From assembly GCF_947501385.1 (NCBI RefSeq), contig NZ_CANMVP010000017.1, positions 48,446 through 112,445 on the forward strand: a stretch of DNA of 64,000 nt, given 5' to 3'. The stretch is from an uncultured Polaribacter sp. GTDB taxonomy: Bacteria > Bacteroidota > Bacteroidia > Flavobacteriales > Flavobacteriaceae. Of the stretch, positions 54,363 through 63,209 are shown piece after piece. A model generated the notes under the pieces. That model did no database searches and was not told the DNA's origin. It worked only from the letters and a program-made list of their open reading frames with translations. Each line of letters begins with the position of its first letter. Position 1 is the stretch's first letter. Both the position numbers and the translations under genes were made by a program.

Positions 54363-55086
54363 TAAAAAGCGTTTTAGGAATTATGTAATTATCTTTTTCC
54401 AGTTGTTTTTCTAGCTGATAAAATTCATCCAAAGAAATGGGTTTAAATGTTATTTTGTCTCCAGCTTTTGCAAAACACGGATTTGCTTTTTTTACATCAA
54501 AAAAATGAATGGGTGTTTTTCCAATAATATTCCAACCGCCAGCAGAGTTTGAGGGATAAATACCTGTCTGTTTTCCACCAATTGCAACAGCACCCTTTAC
54601 CACTTTTAATCTCGGGTTTGGTTTTCTGTCGAAATACAAATTAGAATGCAAACCTCCTAAATATAAAAAGCCTGGTAAAAAACCGATAAAGAAAACCGTA
54701 TATATTCTTTCTGAATGTAGTTTAATAATTTTATCAGTAGATAAATTTAATACTTTAGAAATTTCTTTTAAATCAATTCCAAATGCTAAATCATAACAAA
54801 CAGGAATTTCCCAAATGAAATTTTCTTGACTTATAACAAAACTCTCCTTGTTATAAATTGATTTTAGTTCTTCAACTTTATGAGAAAAGTTTGTAATTAC
54901 TGCTACATATGTTAACGTTAAAGAATTGTACCCTATTATGATATCAGAAAACAACTGAGTTTTTTCAATTTTTATTTTCTCTTTAAATAAAATAATGTCG
55001 TTAAGAATTTCTTCATTAATTATAGGTTTCCATTCTATTAAAATAGCTTTATTTCCAAAGGGTTTGTATGTAAGTTTAAATTCCAA
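54355..55086 (-). CDS. pxpB: 5-oxoprolinase subunit B
   Basis: This 243-residue protein belongs to the PxpB/KipI family. Visible marks are the FLPGFLYLGGL block and the PRLKVVKGAVAIGGKQTGIYP block. With PxpC it forms the part that phosphorylates and opens the ring. The gene overlaps pxpA upstream (11 bases) and pxpC downstream (8 bases). Confidence 0.95.
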   Translation of the reverse strand: MEFKLTYKPFGNKAILIEWKPIINEEILNDIILFKEKIKIEKTQLFSDIIIGYNSLTLTYVAVITNFSHKVEELKSIYNKESFVISQENFIWEIPVCYDLAFGIDLKEISKVLNLSTDKIIKLHSERIYTVFFIGFLPGFLYLGGLHSNLYFDRKPNPRLKVVKGAVAIGGKQTGIYPSNSAGGWNIIGKTPIHFFDVKKANPCFAKAGDKITFKPISLDEFYQLEKQLEKDNYIIPKTLFND

Positions 55087-55813
55087 TTCTAATGCCTTCT
55101 TTTTTTAATCTTTCTGACAAACCTTTTGCGATTTCAATTGCATTTTCAGTATCTCCATGTAAACAAAAAGTATCTGCTTTTATAAATTTCTCTGCACCAG
55201 AAATAGTTTTCACTTTCTGGTTTTTAATCATTAAAAAAACATGTTTAAAAACTTCCTCTGAGTTTGTAATCAAGGCAATTTCTTTAGCTCTAGAAACCAA
55301 CATTAAATTTTCATTATAATTTCTATCAGCAAACGCTTCATAATTTATTTTAATATTATTTTGAATGGCAATTTTTTCAACTGCTGAATTATAAGGAACA
55401 TACAAAAAACAATTTCTTAAATATTTCTTTGTAATTTCAATAAACAAGTTTGCTGTACTTTTATCAACAGCAATTAAGTTATACAAAGCGCCATGTGGTT
55501 TTATATGATGCATTTTTTGGTTAAAGTTTGCCAACTGGTCTAAAAACAACTCTAGTTGGTTTTTAATACTTTCTTTCAAATCTTTATCAGAAATATCAAT
55601 TACTTTTCTTCCAAAGTTTTCTTTGTCTGGAAAAGAAGGGTGTGCGCCAATTAAAACATTGTTTTTAATGGCTATTTCAATGGTTTTAGTAATGGTTTCA
55701 GCATTTCCAAAATGACCTCCACAAGCAATATTACAAGAAGAAATATAGGGCATTAATAAATGCTCGTTATTTATTCCTTCGCCAACATCACAATTAATAT
55801 CAATGATATGCAT
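55076..55813 (-). CDS. pxpA: 5-oxoprolinase subunit A
   Basis: This 245-residue protein is the LamB/YcsF family subunit. The metal-site opening HIIDINCDVGEG, SCNIACGGHFGNAE and IGAHPSFPDKENFGR are diagnostic. I took the ATG at 55813; an adjacent upstream GTG at 55816 would add one residue. The order on the minus strand is a transporter-like gene, a long hairpin region, then pxpA, pxpB and pxpC. Confidence 0.95.
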   Translation of the reverse strand: MHIIDINCDVGEGINNEHLLMPYISSCNIACGGHFGNAETITKTIEIAIKNNVLIGAHPSFPDKENFGRKVIDISDKDLKESIKNQLELFLDQLANFNQKMHHIKPHGALYNLIAVDKSTANLFIEITKKYLRNCFLYVPYNSAVEKIAIQNNIKINYEAFADRNYNENLMLVSRAKEIALITNSEEVFKHVFLMIKNQKVKTISGAEKFIKADTFCLHGDTENAIEIAKGLSERLKKEGIRIGI

Positions 55814-55823
55814 CACTTTTTAA

Positions 55824-56018
55824 AGTTATAACCCGTTGTGCATTTTGAGTTAAATGTATTCCAAAATGTCAGTTCGAGTGATTTTTGATAAAAAAAATCG
55901 TATCGAGAACTAGTTTAGAAATGAAAATTCTTATTCTCGATACAAATTTCACTTATTTCAATCGTGAAATTCACTCGAATTGACAGAATTTATCAAAATG
56001 CACAACAGGTAGTTATAA
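55824..56018. repeat. Nested inverted repeats of about 195 bp
   Basis: Three pairs of arms nest inside one another: an outer arm of about 22 bases (55824-55846 with 55995-56018, sharing GTTGTGCATTTT / AAAATGCACAAC), a middle 13-bp arm with one mismatch (55868-55880 with 55972-55984), and an inner perfect 10-bp arm (GTATCGAGAA at 55900-55909, TTCTCGATAC at 55934-55943). It lies between the Nramp-like gene and pxpA, so it may separate or regulate the two. Confidence 0.7.
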
Positions 56019-56086
56019 TTAATTATTTATCAATTTAATCATTTAAAGAACCTTGTCTTAATTTTTGAAAAAAACCTTGATAAGGG

Positions 56087-57313
56087 CTATATAAAATTAA
56101 AGACTTTTAAAATACCTTTTATTCCTAAAAATAGGGCAATTGCTAAAATGACAAAACCTAAAATATTCTGAGTTTTAGAGTTTACGAACTTTCCTAAAAC
56201 AGCCTTTTTATTTACTATCCACAACAATAGTATTGCTATTATTGGCAATAACAGTCCGTTTGCAACTTGTGCAAATTTTATAATTTCAATTGGTTTTATT
56301 CCTATGGAAGAAAATACAACTCCTAAAACTAAAATAATCATCCAAACACTTCTAAATTTTCGAGATTTTAAACCTCCACTCCACCCTAAACAACCTTTTG
56401 CTACATAAGCAGCCGCTAAAGGTGCTGTAATTGCAGATGTTATTCCTGCAGCAAACAAACCCAAAGCCCTAAAATATTTTGCAAAATCGCCATACAATGG
56501 TGCCAAACCAATTGCCAAATCAGCAGCATTTTTAATATCCTTTACATCTATGGCTGCTGCAGAAATAATAATTGCCATAGAGACCAAACCTCCTAAAATT
56601 ATTGAAATTATAGTATCTTTTCTCGCCGAAGATAAATCTGAAGGTTTTTTCCAACGTTCTCTTACCAAAGAAGCATGTAGAAACAAGTTGTAAGGCACCA
56701 CAGTAGTTCCTATTAACCCAATGATTGTTAAAATACTTTTTTCTGGAACTTTCGGAATAAAAAGACCTTCTAAGATTTTTAAAATATCTGGTTTTGTTAC
56801 AATTGCTGTTACCATAAAAGAGGTACTCATTAAAAGAACCAATGACACCAACGCTTTTTCTAGAAACTTGTAATTACCAATATATAATAAGGCAAATGCA
56901 ATGAGTCCAACTAAAAAACTCATCATATTTATTGAAATAGTTCCAATTGAAAATGTAGATTTTCCAAAAATACTTTCTAAGCCTAAAATACCTCCAGTAA
57001 TATTTCCTGCCTCGTAAGAAGCGTTTCCAACAACAATTGCTGACAAAATTAAAAGTGTCACAAAATGTTTTAAGAAAGGAATTTTTATTTGTTCTCTGAT
57101 GACTTCTGAAAGTCCTTTTTGAGAAATTATTCCTAATCTTGCAGCCATTTCTTGTAAAACAATGGTGGCAATAATAGAAAGTAGCATTGCCCACAGCAAG
57201 TTAAAACCAAAATTTACTCCAGCCAACGTACATAGTGTTACAGTACCTGGGCCAATAAAAGCTGCTGCAACCAAAGTTCCTGGACCAATATTTTTAAACC
57301 AATTTTTAATCAT
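56087..57313 (-). CDS. Nramp-fold transporter lacking canonical metal-binding motifs
   Basis: This 408-residue protein has about eleven membrane helices and is clearly related to Nramp (LVAAAFIGPG, LLWAMLLS, GLLLPIIAILLLW). However, the first-helix metal motif DPGN reads G21-P-G-T24 and the sixth-helix MPH motif reads V206-P-Y208-N. Both the Asp and the Met/His that coordinate manganese or iron are gone. It is therefore unlikely to be a metal transporter. Being adjacent to pxpABC suggests import of 5-oxoproline or a related compound, which is inference. The start at 57313 (MIKNWFKNIGPGT) fits the family. Confidence 0.85.
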   Translation of the reverse strand: MIKNWFKNIGPGTLVAAAFIGPGTVTLCTLAGVNFGFNLLWAMLLSIIATIVLQEMAARLGIISQKGLSEVIREQIKIPFLKHFVTLLILSAIVVGNASYEAGNITGGILGLESIFGKSTFSIGTISINMMSFLVGLIAFALLYIGNYKFLEKALVSLVLLMSTSFMVTAIVTKPDILKILEGLFIPKVPEKSILTIIGLIGTTVVPYNLFLHASLVRERWKKPSDLSSARKDTIISIILGGLVSMAIIISAAAIDVKDIKNAADLAIGLAPLYGDFAKYFRALGLFAAGITSAITAPLAAAYVAKGCLGWSGGLKSRKFRSVWMIILVLGVVFSSIGIKPIEIIKFAQVANGLLLPIIAILLLWIVNKKAVLGKFVNSKTQNILGFVILAIALFLGIKGILKVFNFI

Positions 57314-57349
57314 AAAATGATATTGTTAATTAAATATACTTCTAAAAAT

Positions 57350-57377
57350 AAAAAAACACTCTAAAATAGAGTGCTTT
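57350..57377 (-). terminator. Terminator after pckA
   Basis: ACTCTA / TAGAGT stem with a three-base loop at the centre, followed on the minus strand by a T-run. It lies 26 bases after the pckA stop. Confidence 0.8.
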
Positions 57378-57402
57378 CTTGAGATAAAATAGAAAATAAA
57401 TT

Positions 57403-59013
57403 CTAAAAGGTATAACGTTGAGGGCCTCCTCTACGGATTTCTTCAGATGCAAATTCTTCGAATTGCTTGAAGTTCATTCTAAATGCATTTGATAATTTAA
57501 ATGCAGTTTTATAGTAAGCTTCGTCATTGTTCCAAGTTGCTCTCGGACTTAATAATTCTGTTGGCACTCCAGGACAAGATCTAGGCTGCGCAACTCCAAA
57601 AACAGAATGAATATGATAGTTTTCATAAGTATAGTCTGCTAAATCTCCGTTTAGTACAGCAGAAATCATTGCTCTTGTATATTTAAGAGGCATTCTTCTA
57701 CCAACACCATATTGGCCACCAGACCAACCTGTATTTACCAACCACACATTTACACCCGCTTCTTGCATTTTATTACTTAGCATTTCTGCATATCTAGTTG
57801 GATGCAAAGGCATAAAAGGTGCACCAAAACAAGCTGAAAAACTAGGTGTTGGCTCTGTAACCCCTGCTTCTGTTCCTGCCACTTTTGCAGTATAGCCAGA
57901 TATAAAGTGATATGCAGCTTGACTAGGTGTTAGCTTAGAAATTGGAGGCAACACACCAAAAGCATCTGCTGTTAAAAAGAAAATATTTTTTGGGTGCTTA
58001 CCTATAGAGGGTTCTTGAATATTATCTATGTGATAAATTGGGTAACTAACTCTTGTATTTTGAGTAATAGATGTGTCTGCAAAATTGACCACTCCGTGAT
58101 CATCTAGTACAACATTTTCTAAAATTGCTCCTTTTTTTATGGCTGCAAAAATTTCTGGTTCTTGTTCTTGAGATAAATTAATTACTTTTGCATAACAACC
58201 ACCTTCAAAATTAAAAATGGTATTCTCTTCAGTCCAACCATGTTCATCATCTCCAATAAGACTTCGGTCAGGATCTGTAGAAAGTGTGGTTTTCCCAGTT
58301 CCAGAAAGCCCGAAGAAAATAGCGGTATCGCCACTTTTACCAACATTTGCAGAACAATGCATTGGCAATGTATTTTTATAAACTGGAAGTATAAAATTTA
58401 ATGCAGAAAAAATTCCTTTTTTAATTTCACCCGTATAACCAGTTCCACCAATTAAAGCAATTTTTCTTGTAAAGTTTAAAATGGCAAAGTTGTGTTGACG
58501 TGTTCCGTCTACTTCAGGATTTGCCATAAAACCTGGTGCATTAATAACCGTCCATTCAGGAGAAAAATCTTTTAATTCTTCTTCTGTAGGACGTAAAAAC
58601 ATGTTATAGGCAAACATATTACTCCAAGAGTATTCATTAACCACTCTAATATTTAACTTGTAATTTTCATCTGCACACGCATAAGAATCTCTCACAAAAA
58701 TCTCTTTTTCTGAAAGGTAATCTATAACCTTATTATAAAGGGAATCAAATTTATCTGAATCGAATGGTAAGTTGATATCACTCCACCAAACTTCATCTTT
58801 AGTGATTTCATCTTTTACAATAAACCTGTCTTTGGGAGAACGCCCTGTAAACTCTCCTGTATTTACAGCAATTGCTCCTAAAGAAGACTCTACGCCTTGC
58901 TTTTTCGCTAAAGTTTCAGCATGTAATTCACTAGAAGATAATTGATAGCGAATTGTAGCATTTTTGATTCCTAAATTTTTTAACGAAATCGATTTCGTAT
59001 TTAGTTGTATCAT
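57403..59013 (-). CDS. pckA: Phosphoenolpyruvate carboxykinase (ATP)
   Basis: This 536-residue enzyme converts oxaloacetate and ATP to phosphoenolpyruvate, the first committed step of gluconeogenesis. The ATP-binding loop GLSGTGKTTLS, the metal-site SADAF-type stretch (FFLTADAFGVLPP) and RSPKDRFIV are all typical. I chose the ATG at 59013 (MIQLNTKSISL); an upstream in-frame start at 59052 would add an unconserved 13 residues. It seems to be transcribed alone. Confidence 0.96.
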   Translation of the reverse strand: MIQLNTKSISLKNLGIKNATIRYQLSSSELHAETLAKKQGVESSLGAIAVNTGEFTGRSPKDRFIVKDEITKDEVWWSDINLPFDSDKFDSLYNKVIDYLSEKEIFVRDSYACADENYKLNIRVVNEYSWSNMFAYNMFLRPTEEELKDFSPEWTVINAPGFMANPEVDGTRQHNFAILNFTRKIALIGGTGYTGEIKKGIFSALNFILPVYKNTLPMHCSANVGKSGDTAIFFGLSGTGKTTLSTDPDRSLIGDDEHGWTEENTIFNFEGGCYAKVINLSQEQEPEIFAAIKKGAILENVVLDDHGVVNFADTSITQNTRVSYPIYHIDNIQEPSIGKHPKNIFFLTADAFGVLPPISKLTPSQAAYHFISGYTAKVAGTEAGVTEPTPSFSACFGAPFMPLHPTRYAEMLSNKMQEAGVNVWLVNTGWSGGQYGVGRRMPLKYTRAMISAVLNGDLADYTYENYHIHSVFGVAQPRSCPGVPTELLSPRATWNNDEAYYKTAFKLSNAFRMNFKQFEEFASEEIRRGGPQRYTF

Positions 59014-59106
59014 TTCTATAATTTTAGTTGTGTTTCTATTATTACACCACAAAATTAAACAATATTTTTTTACACAGAAGTTAAATCCTATTTTTTTATG
59101 ATTATC

Positions 59107-59487
59107 TTATTTATTTCCCTTTTTCTTTAGTAAATATGCAATCATAAAAATCCAACCTGCTACAAATAACAAACCTCCGAGCGGTGTAATAAACCAAATA
59201 GATTTTGCCGTTATTTTGGTTAATTGAATTGCATAAATAGAACCAGAGAAGAAGAAGATTCCTGTAAAAAACAACCAACTAATTGTATGTTGCTGTTTGG
59301 AACTAAAACCACTATACGTATTCACAAATAACAACACAATAACATGGTACATTTGATAACGAATGGCAGTTTCGAAACTCAATAACTGAGTTGTTGTTAA
59401 GGTTTCTTTCAAAGCATGAGCACCAAAAGCCCCTAAAATAATGGCTAACATTCCTAAAAAACAGGTTATTATTAAATTTTTAAACAT
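59107..59487 (-). CDS. DUF423 small membrane protein
   Basis: This 126-residue protein has four membrane helices and the GAFGAHALKETL opening that defines DUF423. The TKITAKSIWFITPLGGLLFVAGW C-terminus (positions about 90-115) is also conserved. Function unknown; it is a common inner-membrane protein. It is divergent from the saccharopine-dehydrogenase-like gene. Confidence 0.92.
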   Translation of the reverse strand: MFKNLIITCFLGMLAIILGAFGAHALKETLTTTQLLSFETAIRYQMYHVIVLLFVNTYSGFSSKQQHTISWLFFTGIFFFSGSIYAIQLTKITAKSIWFITPLGGLLFVAGWIFMIAYLLKKKGNK

Positions 59488-59559
59488 TTTTAATGGTTTT
59501 TGTTAAATTTTAAACAAATAGAGTATCTTAGTTCTCTACAAAAATACATCATTTATCCT

Positions 59560-60930
59560 ATGAAAAACATACTAATTATTGGTGCTGGAAAATCAAGTTC
59601 TGCTTTAATAAAATATTTATTAGACCAGTCAGACAAAGAGAATCTCTTTATAACTGTTGGTGATATTTCTACAAAAAATGCTGATAAAATAATTGGGAAT
59701 CATAAAAATGCTTTGGCAATTGTTATCGATGTTTTTGATAAAAACCAACGAGAAATAGCAATTAAAAAAGCCGACATTGTTATTTCTATGTTGCCTGCAC
59801 GATTCCATATAGAAGTTGCAAAAGATTGTATTTCCTTTGGAAAGCACATGGTAACTGCCTCTTATATTTCTAAAGAAATGAAAGATTTAAATAAAGCTGC
59901 TGTAAAAAAAGGGTTGGTTTTTATGAATGAGATTGGTGTAGATCCAGGTTTAGACCATATGAGCGCCATGAAAGTCATTGACCGAATTAAGGACGACGGC
60001 GCGAAACTTTTGCTTTTTGAATCTTTTACTGGTGGTTTGGTAGCTCCTGAGAGTGATACCAATTTATGGAACTATAAATTTACTTGGAACCCTAGAAATG
60101 TTGTCTTAGCGGGTCAAGGTGGTGCTGCAAAGTTTATTCAAGAAGGTACTTACAAATACATTCCCTATCATAAATTATTTAGGAGAACAGAGTTTTTAAA
60201 AATAAATGGAAGTGGAAACTTTGAGGCCTATGCCAATAGAGATTCTCTAAAATATAGAAATGTTTATGGTTTAGAAAACATACCAACCATGTATAGAGGA
60301 ACCATTAGAAAAGTAGGTTTTTCTAGAGCTTGGAATATTTTTGTTCAGTTAGGAATGACAGATGATTCTTACAAGATAGAAGATTCAGAAAACATGACGT
60401 ATCGAAATTTTGTCAATCTTTTTTTGGCCTATTCTCCTTCAGATTCTGTAGAATTGAAGCTGCGTTCTTACTTAAAAATAGATCAAGATGATGTAATGTG
60501 GGAAAAATTATTAGAACTAGATCTTTTTAGTTCTAAGAAAAAAATTCATTTAAAAAACGCAACTCCTGCTCAAATGCTACAACAAATTTTAGAAGATTCT
60601 TGGACTTTAAAAGAAGATGATAAAGATATGATTGTCATGCAACACCTCTTCGGATATGAAATAAATGGCAAAAAACAACAAATTGAAAGTAGTTTAGTTG
60701 TTATTGGTGAAAACCAAACCTACACGGCGATGGCGAAAACAGTTGGTTTGCCCGTTGCAATTGCAGCCCTAAAAATTCTAAAAGGTGAAATTAAAACTCC
60801 TGGAGTTCAATTGCCAATTACAAAAGAGGTCTACGAACCCATTTTAAAAGAGTTAGAAGCTTATGGAATTAAATTTACAGAAAAGAAAACACCATATTTA
60901 GGGTATAATCCTAATAATGTGATTGGGTAA
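59560..60930 (+). CDS. Saccharopine dehydrogenase-like oxidoreductase
   Basis: This 456-residue protein begins MKNILIIGAGKSSSALI, a Rossmann NAD(P)-binding motif. The following KADIVISMLPARFHIEVAKDC and NEIGVDPGLDHMSAM blocks match the glutamate-forming saccharopine dehydrogenase/reductase (Lys9-like) family. Members act in lysine metabolism or in other amino acid routes. The upstream in-frame TTG at 59500 lies before the conserved start, so the ATG at 59560 is preferred. No partner enzyme is adjacent. Confidence 0.92.
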   Translation: MKNILIIGAGKSSSALIKYLLDQSDKENLFITVGDISTKNADKIIGNHKNALAIVIDVFDKNQREIAIKKADIVISMLPARFHIEVAKDCISFGKHMVTASYISKEMKDLNKAAVKKGLVFMNEIGVDPGLDHMSAMKVIDRIKDDGAKLLLFESFTGGLVAPESDTNLWNYKFTWNPRNVVLAGQGGAAKFIQEGTYKYIPYHKLFRRTEFLKINGSGNFEAYANRDSLKYRNVYGLENIPTMYRGTIRKVGFSRAWNIFVQLGMTDDSYKIEDSENMTYRNFVNLFLAYSPSDSVELKLRSYLKIDQDDVMWEKLLELDLFSSKKKIHLKNATPAQMLQQILEDSWTLKEDDKDMIVMQHLFGYEINGKKQQIESSLVVIGENQTYTAMAKTVGLPVAIAALKILKGEIKTPGVQLPITKEVYEPILKELEAYGIKFTEKKTPYLGYNPNNVIG

Positions 60931-61123
60931 TTGTTATTTCGCAGAGAAACACTTTTACACAGAAATTCGCAGAGAAAGTTGCAAAAAATTTGTGCCCACT
61001 GTCATAATTTTTTTTGCAAATCTTTGTAGTTCATTATTTACAGAGTTGCTCAAAGCAATATAAAATACCTTTGCGCTATTGGCGAAAATTCTTTGCAAAC
61101 TTTGTGGTAAAATTTTATACACC

Positions 61124-61849
61124 TCACATCTTCAAATAAAAATCTTTTGTCAAATTGATATAGTCTTTAGTATATTGATGACGTGTGGTTTCTATGATTA
61201 AATCTTCTTCTAAAATTTTAGTTTTGTGGAAAGAGAACTCTAGTAAAATTCTCTTTATTTCTGATGTAGGATTGCCCTGAACTTTACAAAACCTATTTAA
61301 ATACAGCTTGTTATTTTTCGCTAAAGCAATAAAATCGACTTTCTCTTTAAAGGGAATAATTACCGAAAATACTCCGTTTTCTGATAAGACTTTAGAAACA
61401 CCAATAAATAATTCATCAAATGATAAAGAAGAGGTAAACCGTGCCTGATTTCTTGCGGTATTTTCAGTCTCAAAATTGTCTGAATAAAACGGCGGATTTG
61501 ATATTATTAAATCATATGTTTCTTCTTCTTCTGCCATTTCATCAGCAAATTCTTGAAAAGTTGAATGGTAACCATACAATCTGTCTGCCCAATCTGATTG
61601 CTCAAAGTTTTCTACTGTTTGTTCGTATGCACTTTCATCAACTTCAACAGCGTCTATGGTCATAGCATCAGAACGTTGAGCCAACATTAGAGAAATAACA
61701 CCCGTACCAGCACCAATATCTAAAATTGCATCGGGATAGTTTGCTGTATTGCACCAAGCGCCTAACAGAACTCCGTCTGTACCAACCTTCATGGCGGTTT
61801 TGTCTTGATGGATTGTAAATTCTTTAAATTGGAATGGTAGCGTACTAAT
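61124..61849 (-). CDS. trmN6: tRNA1(Val) adenine-37 N6-methyltransferase, ATT start
   Basis: This 241-residue SAM-dependent enzyme methylates A37 of tRNA1-Val. NPPF, the amino-methylase motif, is visible in SNPPFYSDNF. The SAM loop is LDIGAGTGVISLMLAQ. The first ATG in frame (61792) would cut off a conserved N-terminal segment, PFQFKEFTIHQDKTAMK, that reads on without a stop. No ATG, GTG or TTG precedes it, but an ATT at 61849 gives MSTLPFQFKEF, which looks like a real family start. An ATT start codon (or a base error) is therefore proposed. Confidence 0.88.
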   Translation of the reverse strand: MSTLPFQFKEFTIHQDKTAMKVGTDGVLLGAWCNTANYPDAILDIGAGTGVISLMLAQRSDAMTIDAVEVDESAYEQTVENFEQSDWADRLYGYHSTFQEFADEMAEEEETYDLIISNPPFYSDNFETENTARNQARFTSSLSFDELFIGVSKVLSENGVFSVIIPFKEKVDFIALAKNNKLYLNRFCKVQGNPTSEIKRILLEFSFHKTKILEEDLIIETTRHQYTKDYINLTKDFYLKM

Positions 61850-61878
61850 AACTTTAATTCTTTAGGTATGTATTTTAT

Positions 61879-62271
61879 TTAAACATCATTGCGAAGGCCC
61901 AATAGCTTTTTTAAGTCTTCTTTATCAGATTTCAAATCTACAATTTGTTCTTGTAAAACCATTATTAGCTTATCTTTTTCTTTACATGCTATAGATTGTC
62001 TTTCATATTCATAATTTGGCTCACTTACTAGATTTTTAGCTTCCGTAGGCATATTATCAGTAGAACCATTTAGCAACCAATACAAATCAACGGTTGGGTA
62101 TTTCGTAATTATATTTACAATTGCATTTGAATTTAAAGGAGATTCTTTCGCTTTCCCTCTAAAACTAGCAGAAGTCATTCCTATACTTTTAAAGAAGTCC
62201 TCCTTGCTTATATCTTGCTTTTCTGCAATCTCCACAACTCGGTCCTTTATGTTTGTAAATTTATTTTCCAT
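61879..62271 (-). CDS. HTH repressor of phage/transposon type
   Basis: This 130-residue protein has an N-terminal XRE-like helix-turn-helix (about 8-60, with FFKSIGMTSASFRGKAK as the recognition region) and a C-terminal charged coiled coil (about 90-125). The YPTVDLYWLLNG motif is typical of such phage- and transposon-associated repressors in Bacteroidota. It is divergent from the small early-type gene at 62365, with dyads between them. It likely regulates its own gene and the rightward one. Confidence 0.85.
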   Translation of the reverse strand: MENKFTNIKDRVVEIAEKQDISKEDFFKSIGMTSASFRGKAKESPLNSNAIVNIITKYPTVDLYWLLNGSTDNMPTEAKNLVSEPNYEYERQSIACKEKDKLIMVLQEQIVDLKSDKEDLKKLLGLRNDV

Positions 62272-62299
62272 TTTGTTTTGATTTGTAAATTTATTTACA
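62252..62299. promoter_or_regulatory. Operator-like repeats at the repressor start
   Basis: TTTGTAAATTTATTT occurs twice, at 62252-62266 (inside the first codons of the repressor gene) and at 62282-62296. The second copy lies in a dyad TGTAAAT-TT-ATTTACA (62284-62299). The 30-base spacing corresponds to about three helical turns, so a repressor could bind both on one face of the DNA. Confidence 0.6.
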
Positions 62300-62364
62300 T
62301 AAATTGTAATTCACAAAACAGTAACAAGATAGCAACAATTATCATACTAGCAAAGTCAATTACT

Positions 62365-62628
62365 ATGATTACAGAATTAGAGCAAAAGGAGTTGAAAATG
62401 ATTTTTCAGGGTCGTTACTCAGAAGATGTTTTAAGAATTTTAAAGAACAAATCTATTCTAAATAGAAACGGAGAACATCATAACGCACAATATGTTCGAA
62501 TGATTTTTCAAGGAATAAGACAAAATTTAGATATAGAAGCAGCTATTTGGCAAGCTGCCAAAAATAGAAAACAAAAATTAGCATTGCATAAATTACATAA
62601 ACAAAAAATATTAAATGAAAAATCTTAA
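62365..62628 (+). CDS. Small phage-type early gene product
   Basis: This 87-residue protein (MITELEQKELKMIFQG) has a mostly helical, lysine-rich sequence with a charged C-terminus (KLALHKLHKQKILNEK). The YVRMIFQGIRQNLDIEAAIW middle resembles small DNA-binding proteins found next to repressors in phage-like elements of Bacteroidota. A longer + frame opens at 62215 but its first 50 residues overlap the repressor gene and are cysteine/phenylalanine-rich, so I start at the ATG at 62365. Confidence 0.7.
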   Translation: MITELEQKELKMIFQGRYSEDVLRILKNKSILNRNGEHHNAQYVRMIFQGIRQNLDIEAAIWQAAKNRKQKLALHKLHKQKILNEKS

Positions 62629-63209
62629 GATGAATTTTGGGGGAAGATTCACTTAAGAGAACCTAAGAGCTTACACACAGCTGATTGGGGCTTGAATAGT
62701 ACGTACAAAATAGATAAGTAATTTTCTATGTACGTGCTATTCTCATTTAAAAATTTGCAGAAAGGAAGGAACTAACACGTTCGCAAAAGAGCCTCTATTT
62801 ACTTACGTTTCCAGACATAAAAATAATACTGACACCTAATTCACCCCTTTTTATTTAATCTATTATATACTTATTTACGATATCTATCTGAATTCCAGAA
62901 TACTCCGAAAACTCATCAATAGTAACAAACTGGTAGGATTCCTTTCCCTAAGAACTCACGAATATCCTGTAATAACTTACGACCATAGCGTTCACTCCGC
63001 CCTGTAATGAGTTGAATATCTTTTGGGTAAATACAAGCTCTTTTGGTGATCATGATACTCTATCTATGCTTTATCCGTACTTAAAAGTGCCATCATCTTA
63101 CACTTTTATGCCTCATAAAATGCTATTTTAGGTAATCTCGGAATAGATGACTACAACTGGTACGCTCTTTTTTTAAATACTCCATAAAGTTACGTGAAAA
63201 GCAACTAAG
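62629..63209. other. Gap with hairpin and broken small gene
   Basis: The gap holds a 14-bp inverted repeat with one mismatch (GAATAGTACGTACA 62694-62707, TGTACGTGCTATTC 62729-62742) and the frameshifted small gene at 62855-63053. No other gene is visible. Confidence 0.6.
62855..63053 (-). pseudogene. Frameshifted small gene of a mobile-element family
   Basis: From an ATG at 63053 the frame reads MITKRACIYPKDIQLITGRS, then ERYGRKLLQDIREFLGK, and then hits a stop after a one-base insertion. In the next frame it continues ESYQFVTIDEFSEYSG, IQIDIVNKYIID and a stop at 62855. The joined product would be 65 residues, the size of a small helical protein I know from mobile elements of Bacteroidota. 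Either it is dead or the extra base is an assembly error. Confidence 0.75.

Noticed and set aside
53508..55813. Urea amidolyase / KipI-KipA kinase-inhibitor genes
   Set aside because: Older family names suggest this, but the three-gene set with the LamB/YcsF protein is the 5-oxoprolinase PxpABC.
60931..61123. Possible small RNA or gene after the saccharopine dehydrogenase-like gene
   Set aside because: It has repeat-like words (CGCAGAGAAA, CTTTGCAAACTTTG) but no promoter, terminator or frame.
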